10,029 nt of DNA, taken from positions 1-10,029 of the forward strand of contig NZ_MUXU01000070.1 of assembly GCF_002014985.1 (NCBI RefSeq), in the 5' to 3' direction. Source of the DNA: Moraxella caviae. Lineage in GTDB: Bacteria > Pseudomonadota > Gammaproteobacteria > Pseudomonadales > Moraxellaceae. Position 1 is the stretch's first letter. Each line of letters opens with the position of its first letter. A program made the translations under genes and the position numbers. Below the pieces are notes generated by a model. That model saw nothing but the letters and a program-made list of their open reading frames with translations, did not search any database and was not told the origin of the DNA. Of this stretch, positions 1 to 6,426 are shown piece by piece.

Positions 1-35
1 TGGGGAAGATACAAGGTTGGATTTTTGGCAAAACC

Positions 36-117
36 GTAAGTTGGGTTAGCGACAGCGTAACCCAACAAGGTTAAGAAATCACCCTAAAATGTTGAGTTTT
101 CGCTCAGTCCAACTTAC
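36..117. repeat. REP-like nested inverted repeat
   Basis: A perfect 9-base inverted repeat, GTTGGGTTA at 40-48 and TAACCCAAC at 58-66, encloses the loop GCGACAGCG. A second 9-base pair, GTAAGTTGG at 36-44 and CCAACTTAC at 109-117, overlaps the left arm of the first, so the two foldings exclude each other. The core resembles dispersed GTTGGGTTA...TAACCCAAC palindromes that I recall from many bacterial genomes as REP-type repeats; that identity is from memory. It lies just downstream of the adenosyltransferase gene and has no T-tract, so it is not an obvious intrinsic terminator. Confidence 0.6.
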
Positions 118-164
118 AAATTAACTCACAAACCAATCTACAAACCAACCCAATTTTACAAACC

Positions 165-752
165 CTACAACTCCCCCAAAACCTTGGCATTCCACAGCGT
201 TTCATTCACCTTATTATCAGGCGTAACAAATCGCGACAGCACGAATAAATAATCAGACAAACGATTGACAAATGCGGTGATGGTGGGGCGAATCGATGTG
301 CGCTTGGCAAGAGTGATGCAGCTGCGTTCGGCACGTCTTGCCACGCTTCTTGCGATGTGAATTTGGCAAATCAGCACGCTGCCTTTTAGTAAAATAAAAT
401 CCTTCAGATAAGGCAAGTTGTCATTCATCTTATCAATGCGTGCTTCTAGCCAGCTGATGTGCGTATCGTGAATGCCGATAAATTCAGGCATGGCAAGCTC
501 ACCGCCCACGTTAAACAGCAAATGCGAAATGATGTTTAGCTCATCACGCACCGCCTTGGTGTCAAAATGCGCTGATGCAGCGTCCAGCCCATCAAGCAAT
601 GCGTCAATCATGCCGATGTGTGAGTTTAGCTCGTCCACATCGCCCATCGCCATAAAAACCGCATCATCTTTGGCAAGACGGCTGCCGTCCGCAAGACCGC
701 TTGTGCCGTCATCGCCTGTGCGTGTGTAGATTTTGCTGAGTCGGTTGCCCAT
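165..752 (-). CDS. PduO-type ATP:cob(I)alamin adenosyltransferase
   Basis: This cytoplasmic enzyme transfers the adenosyl group of ATP to cob(I)alamin, giving coenzyme B12. The 195-residue protein shows the PduO family signature in order: YTRTGDDGTSGL (9-20) at the N-terminal ATP-binding end, GDVDELNSHIG (37-47), RSVARRAER (135-143) and NRLSDYLFVLSR (163-174). Length is normal for a stand-alone family member. The reading frame is open 18 codons further upstream, but the ATG at 752 is preferred because AAAGGA lies at good spacing before it and homologs begin just ahead of the YTRTGD motif. The loop before the RSVARR motif reads FILLKGS where many relatives have FILPGGS. No other cobalamin gene is in the window, so the B12-dependent client enzyme is not known. 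It is divergent from cysS. The name PduO refers to the fold family and does not imply propanediol use. Confidence 0.9.
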   Translation of the reverse strand: MGNRLSKIYTRTGDDGTSGLADGSRLAKDDAVFMAMGDVDELNSHIGMIDALLDGLDAASAHFDTKAVRDELNIISHLLFNVGGELAMPEFIGIHDTHISWLEARIDKMNDNLPYLKDFILLKGSVLICQIHIARSVARRAERSCITLAKRTSIRPTITAFVNRLSDYLFVLSRFVTPDNKVNETLWNAKVLGEL

Positions 753-839
753 AAATAATCCTTTGGTGTAAATCAGATAAAAATTGGCGGTGTGTTTGAT
801 TGTCATAACGCCAGCACCGCTTTCAAGAAAATTTGCTTT

Positions 840-845
840 ATTATA
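840..845 (-). promoter_or_regulatory. candidate -10 box for the adenosyltransferase gene
   Basis: A perfect TATAAT reads on the minus strand at 845-840, about 90 bases before the ATG at 752. No convincing -35 box stands at the expected distance, so the call rests on the -10 box and its place in the divergent gap. Confidence 0.35.
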
Positions 846-893
846 CCGCTAAATTTTGCTAAGATGGTGGATTATTGTGATGTTTGCCGTGGC

Positions 894-923
894 TTGACCG
901 CTGACGCTTGACTATCTTATACC
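894..923 (+). promoter_or_regulatory. candidate cysS promoter
   Basis: TTGACC (894-899) is followed after 18 bases by TATACC (918-923). This would start transcription near 930, giving a leader of about 60 bases before the cysS ATG at 990. The -35 box is good and the -10 box moderate; a second TTGACT nearby at 908 is an alternative -35 box. Confidence 0.4.
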
Positions 924-989
924 CACTTGCTGATATTGGTGGTTTTGCATGGCGCATTTTGTTTTTCTTTGAAGTTTTTTGGAAAAAAT

Positions 990-2444
990 ATGACTTTATT
1001 TGCCGCACATCAAGCTGATTTGTCGCTGTATAACACCATGACCGCCGCCAAGACCAAATTCACACCCATTCACGCAGGCAAAGTGGGCATGTATGTGTGC
1101 GGCATGACGGTGTATGATTATTGTCACATCGGTCATGCGCGCGTGATGGTGGCGTTTGATGTGATTTATCGGCATTTGCTGGCGCTGGGGTTTGATGTTA
1201 CTTATGTGCGAAATATCACCGACATTGACGATAAAATCATCGCCCGTGCCAATGAAAATGGTGAGAGTATTGGCGATTTGACTGCGCGTTTTATCGCTGC
1301 CATGCACGAAGATGCGGATAATTTGGGCTGCTTGCGTCCAAGCCAAGAACCAAAAGCCACCGAACACATCACCCAAATGCAAACGCTGATTGGCACGCTG
1401 ATGGATAAAAATCACGCCTACACCAAAGGTGGCGACGTGTATTATGCGGTGGACAGCTTTGCTGAGTATGGCAAATTATCCAAGCGCAATCTGGACGAAA
1501 TGCAGGCGGGCAACCGTGTGGACGTGGCGGACGATAAGAGCAATCCGTTTGATTTTGTGCTGTGGAAACGTGCTAAGGCGGGCGAGCCTGCGTGGGCGAG
1601 TCCTTGGGGTGAAGGTCGTCCGGGCTGGCATATTGAATGCTCGGCGATGAGCGGCTGCTGCCTTGGTGAGAGTTTTGACATTCATGGCGGCGGGCATGAT
1701 TTGCAATTTCCCCATCATGAAAACGAAATCGCCCAATCAGAAGCCGCCACAGGCAAGACCTACGCCAACAACTGGCTGCACGTTGGATTTATCAACGTAG
1801 ACGGCGAAAAAATGAGTAAGTCTTTGGGGAATTTTTCCACTATCAAAGACGTGTTGGCGAATTTTCATGGCGAGACGGTGCGCTTTTTCATCTTATCAAG
1901 CCATTATCGCAGCCAAGTGAATTTCTCAGACGCAGCACTCACCGAAGCGCACACCGCACTGAGCCGTCTGTATCATGCGCTAAAATCTGCTGAAAGTTTG
2001 GCGGCTGAACAATCTGGTGTGATTGGCATTGACGCTGGCATTGTGCAGGCGGATTTTGCCAAAGCGTTTGCCGATGATTTTGTGGCGGCGATGAACGATG
2101 ATTTTAACACGCCAAAAGCTGTGAGCGTGCTGTTTAGCGTGGCAAGCGAAATCAACAAGGCCATCAAGGCGAATGACACCGAAGCGGCGCTAAATTTTGC
2201 GACTTTGCTAAAAACTTTGGCGAGCGTGCTGGGGCTGCTTGGCGTGCCAGCCAGTGAGTTTTTGCAAAAAAGCCTTGGTGATGAAGGCTTGTCTGCCGAA
2301 GAGATTGAAGCGTTGATCGCCAAGCGTGCCGACGCCAAGAAAAACAAAGACTTTGCGCTTGCCGATCAAATCCGCGAAGAATTAAAAGCGCAGGGCGTTG
2401 AGCTGGAAGACAGCCGCCAAGGAACGACTTGGCGCAGGGTTTAG
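990..2444 (+). CDS. cysS: cysteinyl-tRNA synthetase
   Basis: Class I aminoacyl-tRNA synthetase that activates cysteine with ATP and charges tRNA(Cys) in the cytoplasm. The 484-residue protein has the HIGH motif as HIGH at 46-49 and KMSKS at 274-278. The residues matching the four zinc ligands of the E. coli enzyme are visible: C37 in [10 protein letters not shown]217 in HIECS, and H242 and E246 in FPHHENE. The C-terminal part is the helical anticodon-binding region, ending in [11 protein letters not shown]. The frame is open 21 codons upstream to an ATG at 927, but those residues are hydrophobic and unlike the family; the ATG at 990 has GGA six bases ahead and leaves the usual short lead before the LYNT segment. 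The gene stands alone, with its own candidate promoter and terminator, and converges on the toxin-antitoxin module. Confidence 0.97.
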   Translation: MTLFAAHQADLSLYNTMTAAKTKFTPIHAGKVGMYVCGMTVYDYCHIGHARVMVAFDVIYRHLLALGFDVTYVRNITDIDDKIIARANENGESIGDLTARFIAAMHEDADNLGCLRPSQEPKATEHITQMQTLIGTLMDKNHAYTKGGDVYYAVDSFAEYGKLSKRNLDEMQAGNRVDVADDKSNPFDFVLWKRAKAGEPAWASPWGEGRPGWHIECSAMSGCCLGESFDIHGGGHDLQFPHHENEIAQSEAATGKTYANNWLHVGFINVDGEKMSKSLGNFSTIKDVLANFHGETVRFFILSSHYRSQVNFSDAALTEAHTALSRLYHALKSAESLAAEQSGVIGIDAGIVQADFAKAFADDFVAAMNDDFNTPKAVSVLFSVASEINKAIKANDTEAALNFATLLKTLASVLGLLGVPASEFLQKSLGDEGLSAEEIEALIAKRADAKKNKDFALADQIREELKAQGVELEDSRQGTTWRRV

Positions 2445-2461
2445 TTTGCCGATTTTGTGAT

Positions 2462-2487
2462 AAAGCCGTCCTTTTGGGCGGTTTTTG
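2462..2487 (+). terminator. intrinsic terminator of cysS
   Basis: CCGTCC (2466-2471) pairs with GGGCGG (2476-2481), with one G-U pair and a TTTT loop, followed by TTTTT. The AAAG before the stem can extend the pairing into the T-tract. It begins 18 bases after the cysS stop codon. Confidence 0.8.
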
Positions 2488-2521
2488 TTGTAGATGGTGG
2501 TTTACTTTGATTGGCTTAAAT

Positions 2522-2549
2522 AAAAACGCACCAATACAGTGCGTTTTTT
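2522..2549. terminator. bidirectional intrinsic terminator
   Basis: AAAAACGCAC (2522-2531) pairs perfectly with GTGCGTTTTT (2539-2548) around a 7-base loop. Both strands end in a T-tract, so it can serve as a second stop for cysS and as the stop for the toxin-antitoxin operon arriving from the right. Confidence 0.8.
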
Positions 2550-2589
2550 GCTAAGTGGATTTGGATAAACGGTTTGGGTAGCCAGACGA

Positions 2590-2808
2590 TTAAGCGAACA
2601 GCAGGCGTATCATGCCGTTCATGCGCTCTAAGTCAGCTGGATTGTCCATGCGCTGACGAATCAGTTGCCACACGTCATCAGCAATGGCGTTGGTAGGTTT
2701 TTCTGGTGTTTTGGCGTTGCTGGTGGATTTTAACGCTTGTCTGATGGCTTGCATTTCTGGTACGTCATCAGGGCGTTTGGCATTATTCCAATTATAATTT
2801 TCGTGCAT
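2590..2808 (-). CDS. putative BrnA-type antitoxin, divergent
   Basis: A 72-residue protein encoded directly after a BrnT-type toxin and overlapping its last 17 bases, the usual place for the antitoxin. It should bind and neutralise the toxin. The ATG at 2808 has GGAG seven bases ahead, lying inside the toxin gene, which decides the start over an open frame reaching back to 2889. The N-terminus, MHENYNWNNAKR, recalls the short lead of some BrnA or CopG-like partners. Near the C-terminus, DDVWQLIRQ (44-52) and LERMNGMIRLLF (60-71) fit in place and pattern the two helices of a ribbon-helix-helix domain. The preceding strand, usually TIRLD-like, reads TNAIADD here, so DNA binding is doubtful. The function is inferred from position and this weak resemblance; I did not recognise the protein itself. 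Confidence 0.6.
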   Translation of the reverse strand: MHENYNWNNAKRPDDVPEMQAIRQALKSTSNAKTPEKPTNAIADDVWQLIRQRMDNPADLERMNGMIRLLFA

Positions 2809-3103
2809 TTTGATACTCCTGTATGTCGTATTTATTTGCTTTGCGTGCTGAAATAATTCTATAACGATTGTTCCTAAAAGTCCACACAAAAAATATTAAG
2901 CGCAGTTGATTGCTCATTCCCAGTGTGATAAATCTAGCTTCGCCACCATATTCTCGCGCATCTTCTATGGTGATAGAATAGTCGTCATTATAGACGCTAA
3001 CAGCTTCTTCAAAGCGTACCCCGTGCTTGTTGAAATTTTCGGTGGCTTTATCACCATCCCATTCAATAATAACTCCGTTGAAATTATTTTCTACTGTTGG
3101 CAT
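2792..3103 (-). CDS. brnT: BrnT family type II toxin
   Basis: BrnT toxins are small RelE-fold ribonucleases that block translation when freed from their antitoxin. The 103-residue protein carries the family pattern: IEWDGDKATENFNKHGVRFEEA (from residue 13), then an acidic VYNDD stretch, then RFITLGMSNQLRLIFFVW (58-74) and the highly typical YRIISARKAN (81-90). Length is close to the family norm of about 90-100 residues. The ATG at 3103 is the first in frame; an AGGA lies nine bases ahead, a little far. The toxin gene comes first and the antitoxin second, as in the brnTA pair of Brucella. A candidate promoter lies 40 bases upstream. The module is enclosed by terminators on both sides, so it is an independent unit. 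Confidence 0.88.
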   Translation of the reverse strand: MPTVENNFNGVIIEWDGDKATENFNKHGVRFEEAVSVYNDDYSITIEDAREYGGEARFITLGMSNQLRLIFFVWTFRNNRYRIISARKANKYDIQEYQNARKL

Positions 3104-3141
3104 ATGTCATCATCCTGATAGGGTTTTTTATCCCATAAATT

Positions 3142-3170
3142 ATTATATAGACCACCACCACAAAAAGCAA
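3142..3170 (-). promoter_or_regulatory. candidate promoter of the brnT operon
   Basis: On the minus strand TTGCTT (3170-3165) is followed after 17 bases by a perfect TATAAT (3147-3142). Transcription would start near 3135, leaving a leader of about 30 bases. BrnTA operons are commonly repressed by their own complex, but I see no convincing operator palindrome here. Confidence 0.5.
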
Positions 3171-3184
3171 TCACACCAATCCAC

Positions 3185-3217
3185 CAAAAACGCCCCAGCT
3201 GTCTACTGGAGCGTTTT
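3185..3217 (-). terminator. intrinsic terminator of hom
   Basis: On the minus strand ACGCTCCAG (3214-3206) pairs with CTGGGGCGT (3198-3190) through nine pairs, including one G-U, and is followed by TTTTT. On the plus strand the same site has a mismatch, so it is best suited to transcripts from hom, which stops 54 bases upstream. Confidence 0.8.
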
Positions 3218-3270
3218 GTCATTATTGGTAAGATTGCGTCATTTGGGGTAAATTATCGCAATCGTTCGTA

Positions 3271-4575
3271 TTACTCGTCCAAACTTTCCAAACGAATGCG
3301 CACCACAGGCTCAGCCACTGCGCTTAGCGTTTCGATTTGTTTGATGGCGGCGTTCATTTGTTTTTCTATCACAGGCAAAGTTAGGATAATCACAGGCGCA
3401 AGCCCTGATTTGTGCGCATCTCTTTGCATGATGGCGTCAATGTTAATGCCGTTTTCGCTCAAAATGCGGGTGGTGTCGGCAAGCACGCCCAGCTCATCTT
3501 TGACCGTCAAGCGCAGATAATAGCCAGATTGCATTTCATCGCTGGTCAAAATGCGCGTGTCAGACAGCGCTTCTGGCACGAATGCCAAATGCGGCACATC
3601 GCTTGGCGTGGCAGCGGCGATGACATAAATCAAATCCATCACGTCCGCCATCACCGCAGAAGCGGTTGCACCTGCACCTGCACCATCGCCATAATACAAA
3701 GACTGCCCAAGTGGGTGCGCGTCCACCATCACGGCATTTTTTACGCCATTGACGTTGGCAAGCAGTTTGCTATCTGGAATGAGCGTTGGGTGTACACGCA
3801 GCTCAAAGCCATTTTCACGACGAAACGCAAAGCCAAGGTGCTTGATGTTATAGCCCAGCTCTTTGGCGTACACCACGTCTTGCAGGCTGACTTTGGTAAT
3901 GCCTTCGCAGTACACTTTGTCAAATTGAATTGGAATACCAAAGGCGATAGAAGCCAGCAGTGCCAATTTATGCGCCGCGTCAATGCCTTCTACGTCAAAG
4001 GTTGGGTTGGCTTCGGCATAGCCCAGCGCCTGAGCTTCAGCAAGCACATCGCCAAATTTGCGATTTTTTTGCTGCATTTCACTCATGATGAAATTGCCCG
4101 TGCCGTTGATGATGCCAGCCAGCCAGTCAATTTTATTGGCAGCCAAGGCTTCACGAATGATTTTAATGATTGGAATGCCGCCAGCTACCGCCGCTTCGTA
4201 GCGCACTTGCACGCCGTATTCTTCGGCTAGGGCAAAGATTTCGTTGCCGTGCTTGGCAAGTAAGGCTTTGTTTGCGGTAACAACGTGTTTTTTGTGGCGA
4301 ATGGCGTGCAAAATCACGTCTTTGGCGACAGTCGTACCGCCAATCACTTCAATGACGATGTCCACGTCGTCCGCTTCGGCAATCGCCATCAAATCCGCGC
4401 TTTGTTTGATGGCAGGGTCAATGTCGCTGCGATCACGACGTGTACCAACGTGGGTGATTTTGATTTCGTAGCCGCTGCGGCGTGCCAATTCACGGGCGTT
4501 GTCGTTTAGTAGGTGTACCACACCTGTGCCGACTGTGCCAAGCCCAAGCACAGCAAGATTGATTGACTTACTCAC
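3271..4575 (-). CDS. hom: homoserine dehydrogenase
   Basis: Reduces aspartate semialdehyde to homoserine with NAD(P)H, the branch point toward threonine and methionine. The 434-residue protein has the usual three parts: an N-terminal Rossmann fold with GLGTVGTG (11-18), the catalytic middle domain with TANKALLAKHG (100-110), EAAVAGGIPIIK (127-138), INGTGNFI (156-163) and GYAEANPTFDVEGIDAAHK (185-203), and a C-terminal ACT domain from about residue 352, which usually allows threonine feedback. K103 and K203 match the two lysines held to be catalytic in the family. There is no aspartokinase domain. The start is a GTG at 4575, giving MSKSINLAVLGLG; the next in-frame Met is at residue 63, inside the Rossmann fold. 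The gene order dsbC-hom agrees with pseudomonads, but thrC, which follows there, is absent; a terminator and a toxin-antitoxin module follow instead. Confidence 0.96.
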   Translation of the reverse strand: MSKSINLAVLGLGTVGTGVVHLLNDNARELARRSGYEIKITHVGTRRDRSDIDPAIKQSADLMAIAEADDVDIVIEVIGGTTVAKDVILHAIRHKKHVVTANKALLAKHGNEIFALAEEYGVQVRYEAAVAGGIPIIKIIREALAANKIDWLAGIINGTGNFIMSEMQQKNRKFGDVLAEAQALGYAEANPTFDVEGIDAAHKLALLASIAFGIPIQFDKVYCEGITKVSLQDVVYAKELGYNIKHLGFAFRRENGFELRVHPTLIPDSKLLANVNGVKNAVMVDAHPLGQSLYYGDGAGAGATASAVMADVMDLIYVIAAATPSDVPHLAFVPEALSDTRILTSDEMQSGYYLRLTVKDELGVLADTTRILSENGINIDAIMQRDAHKSGLAPVIILTLPVIEKQMNAAIKQIETLSAVAEPVVRIRLESLDE

Positions 4576-4595
4576 AAAAAACTCTCAATAAATAA

Positions 4596-4623
4596 ACAAT
4601 AAGCACAAACCAAAGTTTGGCAA
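4596..4623 (-). promoter_or_regulatory. candidate hom promoter
   Basis: On the minus strand TTGCCA (4623-4618) and TATTGT (4601-4596) are 16 bases apart. The -35 box is good and the -10 box moderate. The leader would be only about 14 bases, just enough for the weak GAGAG ribosome site before the GTG. A start farther upstream is possible. Confidence 0.35.
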
Positions 4624-4917
4624 GACTGTACAAGCGTGGCAATGCGCCAAACGCTCGCTGTTAAGAAATGCTGTAAAATATTGCTAAATTATCACAACTT
4701 GCAAGAAGTTGCTAGTAATTTTCATAAAAATTTGCGCAAATTTTGATAAAAATCGGTTTTTAGCAAGATTTGTGCGCTGATTAAACCAAAAGCGGCTAAA
4801 ATTGGTGAAATTTTAACCACTTACGATGGCTTGCGATTGGAGTGTAATCCAGTTAATTTTGCGTGTGATTTGCCATTAAATTTACCATCAAATCCGCCAA
4901 ATCTGTAAAGCGCAAAA
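4624..4917. other. gene-free stretch between hom and dsbC
   Basis: AT-rich DNA upstream of hom and downstream of the dsbC terminator. I find no coding frame with family resemblance. The clear structure is the near-palindrome at 4718-4753, listed separately. A minor imperfect stem (AGCGTGGC with GCCAAACGCT, 4633-4656) has no T-tract and no leader peptide nearby. Confidence 0.5.
4718..4753. repeat. 36-base near-palindrome
   Basis: The centre, AAAATTTGCGCAAATTTT at 4727-4744, is an 18-base perfect palindrome. The flanks ATTTTCATA (4718-4726) and GATAAAAAT (4745-4753) extend it, with 16 of 18 half-site positions paired over the whole 36 bases. It stands about 145 bases upstream of hom and 165 bases downstream of the dsbC terminator. 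It could be an operator for a dimeric regulator or a remnant of a small mobile palindrome. No T-tract follows that would make it a typical terminator. Confidence 0.65.
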
Positions 4918-4945
4918 TAAAAAAGCACGACAAAATCGTGCTTTT
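4915..4945 (-). terminator. intrinsic terminator of dsbC
   Basis: AAAAGCACGA (4921-4930) and TCGTGCTTTT (4936-4945) form a perfect 10-base stem around a 5-base loop. On the minus strand it is followed by a T-rich tail. It begins about 50 bases after the dsbC stop and should separate dsbC from hom. Confidence 0.88.
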
Positions 4946-4992
4946 GAGTGTGTTTTTAAACGATTGGTGAGTGTGTTAAACCCAAGCCAAAA

Positions 4993-5796
4993 TCAGCGGT
5001 TGGCGATGGCGGTAGCAATCATGTCTTTGGCGGGCAGATAACCGCCAATTTGTACGCCTGATTCGGTGAAGACCGCAGGCGTGCCAGATACGCCCAATTC
5101 ATGCCCTAAAGCCATGTGCTTGGCGACTGGGTTGTCGCAGGTTGGGGCGCTGATTTTCTCGCCTTTTTTGGCACGCGTGATGGCGTCTTTGCGGTCGCTG
5201 CTGCACCAGATGGATTCGGTCAAGCCGATGTAATGATCGCTGCGTGGCCACGCCAAATAACGCACTTCTAGACCGCCATCGTTAAGCTCTTTGATTTCGC
5301 CATGCAGTTTTTGGCAGTAGTGGCAGGTTGGGTCAGAAAAGACATAAATCGCTGCTTTGGTGTCGGTTGTGGCAGGGAAAATAATCATTTCGTCAGGATT
5401 GACAGCAGCAAGCGCTTCTTTGGCAACGCTGGCGTGAATGCTGGCGGTGATGTCAATCGGATGTTCGCCGCTGATATTGACGATTTGCCCTTGGATTAGG
5501 TGTTCGCCTTTGGCATCGGTGAACATGGCAGGCGCACCATCAAATGTCGCCCAGTAAATGCCTTCCATGTCGGTAGGTAGGGCGGTTTTTGCGGTGATGT
5601 CAATGCCAGATTTTTGCAAATTGGCTTGCAAGGCTTTGACCACGTCGTCATTGTTGTTCGCAGGCGTGCTGGTTTGGCTTGCCTGTTGGCTGGTTTGGGC
5701 TGGCTTGGCGGTGCTGTCATTGGCAGCGCCATTACTGCAAGCGCTCAGTACGCCAAGTGCCAAAGCGGCAAGTGTAAAACGTGCAGAAAATTTCAT
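4993..5796 (-). CDS. dsbC: DsbC-type disulfide isomerase, predicted lipoprotein
   Basis: Periplasmic thiol:disulfide interchange protein that reshuffles wrong disulfide bonds and is normally kept reduced by DsbD. The 267-residue protein starts with MKFSARF and a hydrophobic signal ending in the lipobox LSAC (17-20), with C20 the likely lipidated residue and Ser at +2. A linker rich in Ser, Thr, Gln, Ala and Asn (21-50) follows. Residues 51-140 match the DsbC dimerisation domain, including GIYWATFDGAPAMFTDAKG (79-97). The thioredoxin-like catalytic domain has FSDPTCHYC (active CXXC, C158 and C161), the extra pair C198 and C220, and the cis-Pro loop GVSGTPAVF (P240). The frame stays open upstream to 5880, but only the ATG at 5796 places a proper signal at the N-terminus. 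E. coli DsbC has a CGYC active site and an ordinary cleaved signal. Confidence 0.93.
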   Translation of the reverse strand: MKFSARFTLAALALGVLSACSNGAANDSTAKPAQTSQQASQTSTPANNNDDVVKALQANLQKSGIDITAKTALPTDMEGIYWATFDGAPAMFTDAKGEHLIQGQIVNISGEHPIDITASIHASVAKEALAAVNPDEMIIFPATTDTKAAIYVFSDPTCHYCQKLHGEIKELNDGGLEVRYLAWPRSDHYIGLTESIWCSSDRKDAITRAKKGEKISAPTCDNPVAKHMALGHELGVSGTPAVFTESGVQIGGYLPAKDMIATAIANR

Positions 5797-5875
5797 AATA
5801 AACTCTAAGAATGGGTTTTTATCATGCGATTTTTGTGCGATGGGCATAAAAACGCGGCTGATATAAAATTGCGCC

Positions 5876-5904
5876 ATCATAACAAATCCTAGGCAGGCTG
5901 AGTA
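5876..5904 (-). promoter_or_regulatory. candidate dsbC promoter
   Basis: On the minus strand an extended -10 element, TGT then TATGAT (5884-5876), lies 17 bases after a poor -35 box, TACTCA (5904-5899). The leader would be about 70 bases. A TATAAT farther upstream, near 5957, is an alternative. Confidence 0.35.
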
Positions 5905-6243
5905 TTGCTTTTATGTAAACGTCAGTGCTTATCATGGCAAGCAGTTTATAAAAATTATAAAATACAAAAGTGCGCAAATATAAAAGCCAGCGATTTGTGC
6001 ATGATGGCAAGTTGCTGCTTATTATGCCAAAATTTACTTAAAAAATCATCTTTTATTATAATTTTTCATAAGATAAGCATTGCGTGATTTCTAGGGTGTA
6101 AAAAATACAAGTCAAAATCATCAAGCGTGAATGTGATTTGATAAGAAATGCAAGCATGGTGGCTATTTTTAAGCGTTGGTGCGGTAAATTGGGGCGATGA
6201 AAGGCAAAATTTGATTTTATTTGTGCGATTTACGACAAATTTG
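5905..6243. other. gene-free stretch between dsbC and guaB promoters
   Basis: About 340 AT-rich bases with only short open frames that lack ribosome sites and family resemblance. ATGGCAAG occurs twice (near 5934 and 6003), each time close to a TTAT-rich stretch. No RNA gene, terminator or mobile element is visible to me. Confidence 0.5.
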
Positions 6244-6273
6244 TTGTCAAAGTTTTGGGTTTTTTGATACAAT
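6244..6273 (+). promoter_or_regulatory. guaB promoter
   Basis: TTGTCA (6244-6249) and TACAAT (6268-6273) are 18 bases apart, each five of six to consensus, and TGA directly before TACAAT adds an extended -10 element. The start near 6280 gives an unusually long leader of about 145 bases. Confidence 0.75.
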
Positions 6274-6315
6274 ACGTTGTTATTTCACAGCCTGCTTTGA
6301 TTGTCTGATTTTGGG

Positions 6316-6347
6316 CGGTGTTCTTTATGGTTATCAAGCGAACACCG
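6316..6347 (+). promoter_or_regulatory. hairpin in the guaB leader
   Basis: CGGTGTTC (6316-6323) pairs perfectly with GAACACCG (6340-6347) around a 16-base loop. A smaller stem, CAAAC with GTTTG (6352-6365), follows. No T-tract is attached, so this is not a terminator; it may affect RNA stability or regulation, or bind a protein as DNA. Confidence 0.45.
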
Positions 6348-6426
6348 AGCGCAAACTTTGGTTTGTGGTTAGATTTACCAATTTTAGACGCACAAAAAGC
6401 AGCGACATCACCAATAGGAAATAACC

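Noticed and set aside
927..989. Upstream ATG extension of cysS
   Set aside because: The added residues are hydrophobic and unlike the family, and the ATG at 990 has its own ribosome site.
2809..2889. 27-codon upstream extension of the antitoxin
   Set aside because: It would run deep into the toxin gene, while the ATG at 2808 has a GGAG site at normal spacing.
3412..4230. 272-codon open frame antisense to hom
   Set aside because: It lies entirely inside hom, has no recognisable domain, and hom is a certain gene; it is explained by the codon use of hom.
4624..4660. Amino-acid attenuator with leader peptide upstream of hom
   Set aside because: No start codon with a run of Thr, Ile or Met codons, and the stem lacks a T-tract.
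5797..5880. 28-codon upstream extension of dsbC
   Set aside because: It would bury the signal peptide and lipobox; the extension resembles no family member.
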